Positions 7,287-8,432 of a DNA stretch of 8,432 bases are shown piece by piece. The notes under the pieces were generated by a model that saw only the letters and a program-made list of their open reading frames with translations, searched no databases and was not told the DNA's origin. Within the stretch, counting starts at the first letter, position 1, and each line of letters opens with the position of its first letter. Made by a program: the position numbers and the translations under genes. Source of the stretch: an uncultured Bacilli bacterium (lineage in GTDB: Bacteria; Bacillota_I; Bacilli_A; RF39; UBA660); the NCBI GenBank assembly GCA_947589725.1, contig CANQCQ010000038.1:1-8432 (forward strand), in the 5' to 3' direction.

Positions 7287-7312
7287 GTTTACACCCACCT
7301 CTGACACGCATT

Positions 7313-7341
7313 ATTATACTAAATTATAAAAAATTATACAA
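7313..7341 (-). promoter_or_regulatory. Promoter of the unknown gene-tcdA operon
   Basis: A perfect TATAAT (7313-7318) on the minus strand, with a weak TTGTAT (7336-7341) 17 bases upstream. Start near 7306 would give a leader of about 20 bases that carries the ribosome site. A second TATAAT (7333-7338) has no -35. The promoter lies directly after the U-run of the structured RNA, so the operon need not depend on read-through. Confidence 0.55.
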
Positions 7342-7342
7342 C

Positions 7343-7384
7343 AAAAAAAATCAGGTTGAGCGTCCTTGCTAACGATAAAACCTG
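7343..7384 (-). terminator. Terminator at the 3' end of the structured RNA
   Basis: The RNA ends CCUGAU followed by a run of U (7343-7350). Two stems could serve: a local hairpin CAGGUU/AACCUG (7379-7384 with 7352-7357), with AGC/GCU inside its loop, or the long-range closing helix AUCAGG/CCUGAU of the whole RNA. The two exclude each other because they share the 3' strand. Confidence 0.7.
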
Positions 7385-7527
7385 CGCGTTTCCACAGGTG
7401 GGTGTCCGTACGCTACCTTTAGGATTCTTAAAACTAATTTAAGCATTCAACACAGATAACTGATCAAGACTCCCGTATCGTTACTTTAGTCGGTTTTATA
7501 AGAAGCAGGATTCGCATCTTCCTGATG
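7343..7527 (-). ncRNA. ssrS: Structured small RNA, probable 6S RNA
   Basis: About 185 nt, clearly less AT-rich than its surroundings, with its own promoter and U-run. It folds by hand into a 6S-like rod. The ends pair: AUCAGG (7521-7526) with CCUGAU (7350-7355). The stem continues as GCG/CGC (7513-7515 with 7360-7362) and UCCUGC/GCaAGGA (7505-7510 with 7363-7369). After an open middle comes a second stem, GGGaGUCU/GGACaCCC (7467-7474 with 7400-7407), then GUUAUCU/AGGUAGC (7454-7460 with 7412-7418) and an apical hairpin CUUAAA/UUUAAG (7427-7443). The 3' side of the middle bubble holds a 7-bp hairpin, ACCUGUG/CGCAGGU (7393-7399 with 7380-7386). 6S RNA traps RNA polymerase by looking like an open promoter. 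From memory, the B. subtilis 6S gene bsrA lies near the tcdA homologue yrvM, and here tcdA lies downstream. Another structured RNA or a leader acting on the next operon is possible. Confidence 0.66.
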
Positions 7528-7532
7528 ATTAT

Positions 7533-7562
7533 ATTGTATCATAGGTAATTTACTTCACACAA
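7533..7562 (-). promoter_or_regulatory. Promoter of the structured RNA
   Basis: On the minus strand TACAAT (-10, 7533-7538) is preceded by TG at 7540-7541, an extended -10, with TTGTGT (7557-7562) 18 bases upstream as a half-matching -35. The predicted start, about 7526, falls on the first base of the closing helix AUCAGG, which supports both the promoter and the RNA boundary. Confidence 0.65.
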
Positions 7563-7614
7563 GGTATCCGACACTCATTTTACATTTAAAACATAAAATA
7601 AATTAGGTGATTAT

Positions 7615-8382
7615 ATGTATTATGAAAATGGGTCTTTTAAAATCTATTATGAAAAATATGGAACTGGTGACAATAATATTTTAATTTTACCGGGATGGGG
7701 AGATACTAGACCTACTTTTAAATACTTAATTAATAATTTAGCTATAGATAATAATGTTTATATAATTGATATTCCAGGATTTGGAAATAGTATTGTAAAA
7801 GAAGAAGATCTTAGTATTTATGACTATGCTTCATGTATTAGAGAAATAATACAACATGAAAAAATTGATAATCCTATTATAATTGCTCATTCATTTGGAG
7901 GAAGAATTGCTACATTATTATCAGGATATTATAATGACGAAATTAAAAAAATGGTTTTTATTGACGTTGCAGGAGTTAAACCTAAGATGAATATTTATAA
8001 AGTAGTAAAAAAATATACATATAAATTTCTTAAAAAAATTTCAATTTTATTACCTAAAGAAAAAAGAGATAAATTTAAAAAATATTTATTTAAAAAATAT
8101 TCATCTACAGATTATTATAATTTACCTGAAAATATGAAAAAAACATTTCAAAATATTGTTAATACTGATTTAACTCAGTATATATCAAGTATAAAGTCAG
8201 AAACCTTAATTTTATGGGGAGAATATGATGAGGCTACTCCTTTAAAGGATGCTTATAAATTTCGAAAAAAAATAAAAGATTCTGCTTTAATAATACTAAA
8301 AAAAGCTAATCATTTTTCTTATTTAAACTATCCATATCTTACTATTGATATTATTAATAAATTTATAAATGAAAAAAAATGA
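7615..8382 (+). CDS. Alpha/beta hydrolase, substrate unknown
   Basis: A 255-residue alpha/beta-hydrolase with a complete catalytic triad in the usual order: nucleophile S93 in AHSFGG, acid D205 in WGEYDEATP, and base H233 in ANHFSYL. LPGWGD (25-30) gives the oxyanion-hole strand, and DIPGFGNS (52-59) is the usual DxxGxGxS turn. The elbow reads A-H-S-F-G instead of G-x-S-x-G, a common variant. The cap between the core strands, residues 122-161, holds 15 lysines and one arginine against two acids, so it may contact membrane phospholipid or another anionic partner; that is inference. No signal peptide. The start is supported by AGGTGA (7605-7610), 4 bases before ATG, resembling the polA site. 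It stands alone on the plus strand, divergent from the structured RNA and closed by its own terminator. Esterase, lipase or C-C hydrolase cannot be told apart here. Confidence 0.88.
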   Translation: MYYENGSFKIYYEKYGTGDNNILILPGWGDTRPTFKYLINNLAIDNNVYIIDIPGFGNSIVKEEDLSIYDYASCIREIIQHEKIDNPIIIAHSFGGRIATLLSGYYNDEIKKMVFIDVAGVKPKMNIYKVVKKYTYKFLKKISILLPKEKRDKFKKYLFKKYSSTDYYNLPENMKKTFQNIVNTDLTQYISSIKSETLILWGEYDEATPLKDAYKFRKKIKDSALIILKKANHFSYLNYPYLTIDIINKFINEKK

Positions 8383-8418
8383 TTTTATTGAAAGTTCAAT
8401 TTTAATCATTCTTTTTTT
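8378..8418 (+). terminator. Intrinsic terminator of the hydrolase gene
   Basis: Outer stem AATGATT/AATCATT (8378-8384 with 8404-8410) and inner stem ATTGA/TCAAT (8387-8391 with 8396-8400) are separated by a small T-rich internal loop and capped by AAGT, then CTTTTTTT (8411-8418). The TGA stop of the hydrolase lies in the outer stem. The A-run 8372-8379 gives a T-run on the other strand, so it may work both ways if a convergent gene lies beyond the window. Confidence 0.78.
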
Positions 8419-8432
8419 GCATATTTACTTCA

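Larger units (their letters stand above)
7287..7614. other. Gap between the unknown gene and the hydrolase gene
   Basis: This 328-base stretch has no protein gene. From left to right it holds the leader and promoter of the unknown gene-tcdA operon, the structured RNA with its U-run, the RNA promoter, and about 50 bases (7563-7614) ahead of the plus-strand hydrolase gene. In that last piece I see the ribosome site AGGTGA (7605-7610) but no convincing promoter; a poor TAAAAT (7594-7599) lacks a -35. Confidence 0.8.

Noticed and set aside
7287..7307. GTG start seven codons upstream for the unknown protein
   Set aside because: It would place the AGAGGTGG ribosome site inside the coding region; ATG 7286 has that site at proper spacing.
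7343..7527. The structured RNA as a T-box, tmRNA, RNase P RNA, SRP RNA or common riboswitch
   Set aside because: I found no T-box TGGNACCGCG, no tRNA-like ends, no RNase P GAGGAAAGUC core, no SRP GGAAG apical motif, and no recognised SAM, FMN, lysine or c-di-AMP core. The raiA motif could not be excluded and stays an alternative.
1..8432. Mycoplasma-type code with TGA read as Trp
   Set aside because: The tryptophan codons I checked are TGG, and lexA and the hydrolase end in TGA at the expected family lengths.
1..8432. CRISPR array, transposase, phage or toxin-antitoxin genes
   Set aside because: I saw no spaced direct repeats, no terminal inverted repeats flanking a gene, no target duplication, and no protein of those types.

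Overview
The window is very AT-rich chromosomal DNA from a low-GC Gram-positive bacterium. Signs of this are strong AGGAGGT-type ribosome binding sites, TTGACA/TGnTATAAT promoters, hairpin-plus-U terminators, the polA-mutM gene pair, and a Bacillus-type PolA whose proofreading site looks dead. Tryptophan is read from TGG, and TGA is a real stop (lexA and the hydrolase end in TGA), so this is the standard bacterial code and not the Mycoplasma code. The likely source is an uncultured or gut-associated Bacilli/Erysipelotrichia-like lineage; the species cannot be named from the sequence.

Left part (1-5029, all minus strand): a compact pyruvate kinase gene (pyk) with its own promoter and terminator, preceded by the repair operon polA-mutM. 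PolA fills and processes DNA gaps, and MutM removes oxidised purines and leaves gaps that PolA can fill. The mutM ribosome binding site overlaps the polA stop codon. The polA-mutM terminator and the pyk promoter share the same bases.

Middle (5030-5806): lexA, the SOS repressor, is transcribed divergently from polA. The 126-base gap holds a near-consensus lexA promoter, a LexA-box-like dyad touching its -35, and a second dyad over the probable polA -10. lexA and the convergent tcdA share one bidirectional terminator.

Right part (5798-8432): on the minus strand, a structured RNA of about 185 nt (probably 6S RNA), then an unrecognised 270-residue protein, then tcdA (tRNA ct6A37 dehydratase), overlapping the unknown gene by 11 bases. 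On the plus strand, reading away from the RNA, is an alpha/beta hydrolase with a very lysine-rich cap, closed by a terminator.

Most of the window is ordinary housekeeping DNA. The parts worth a second look are the structured RNA with its competing pairings, the unknown gene coupled to tcdA, and the compact polA/lexA regulatory gap. I found no mobile element, CRISPR array, tRNA or rRNA.
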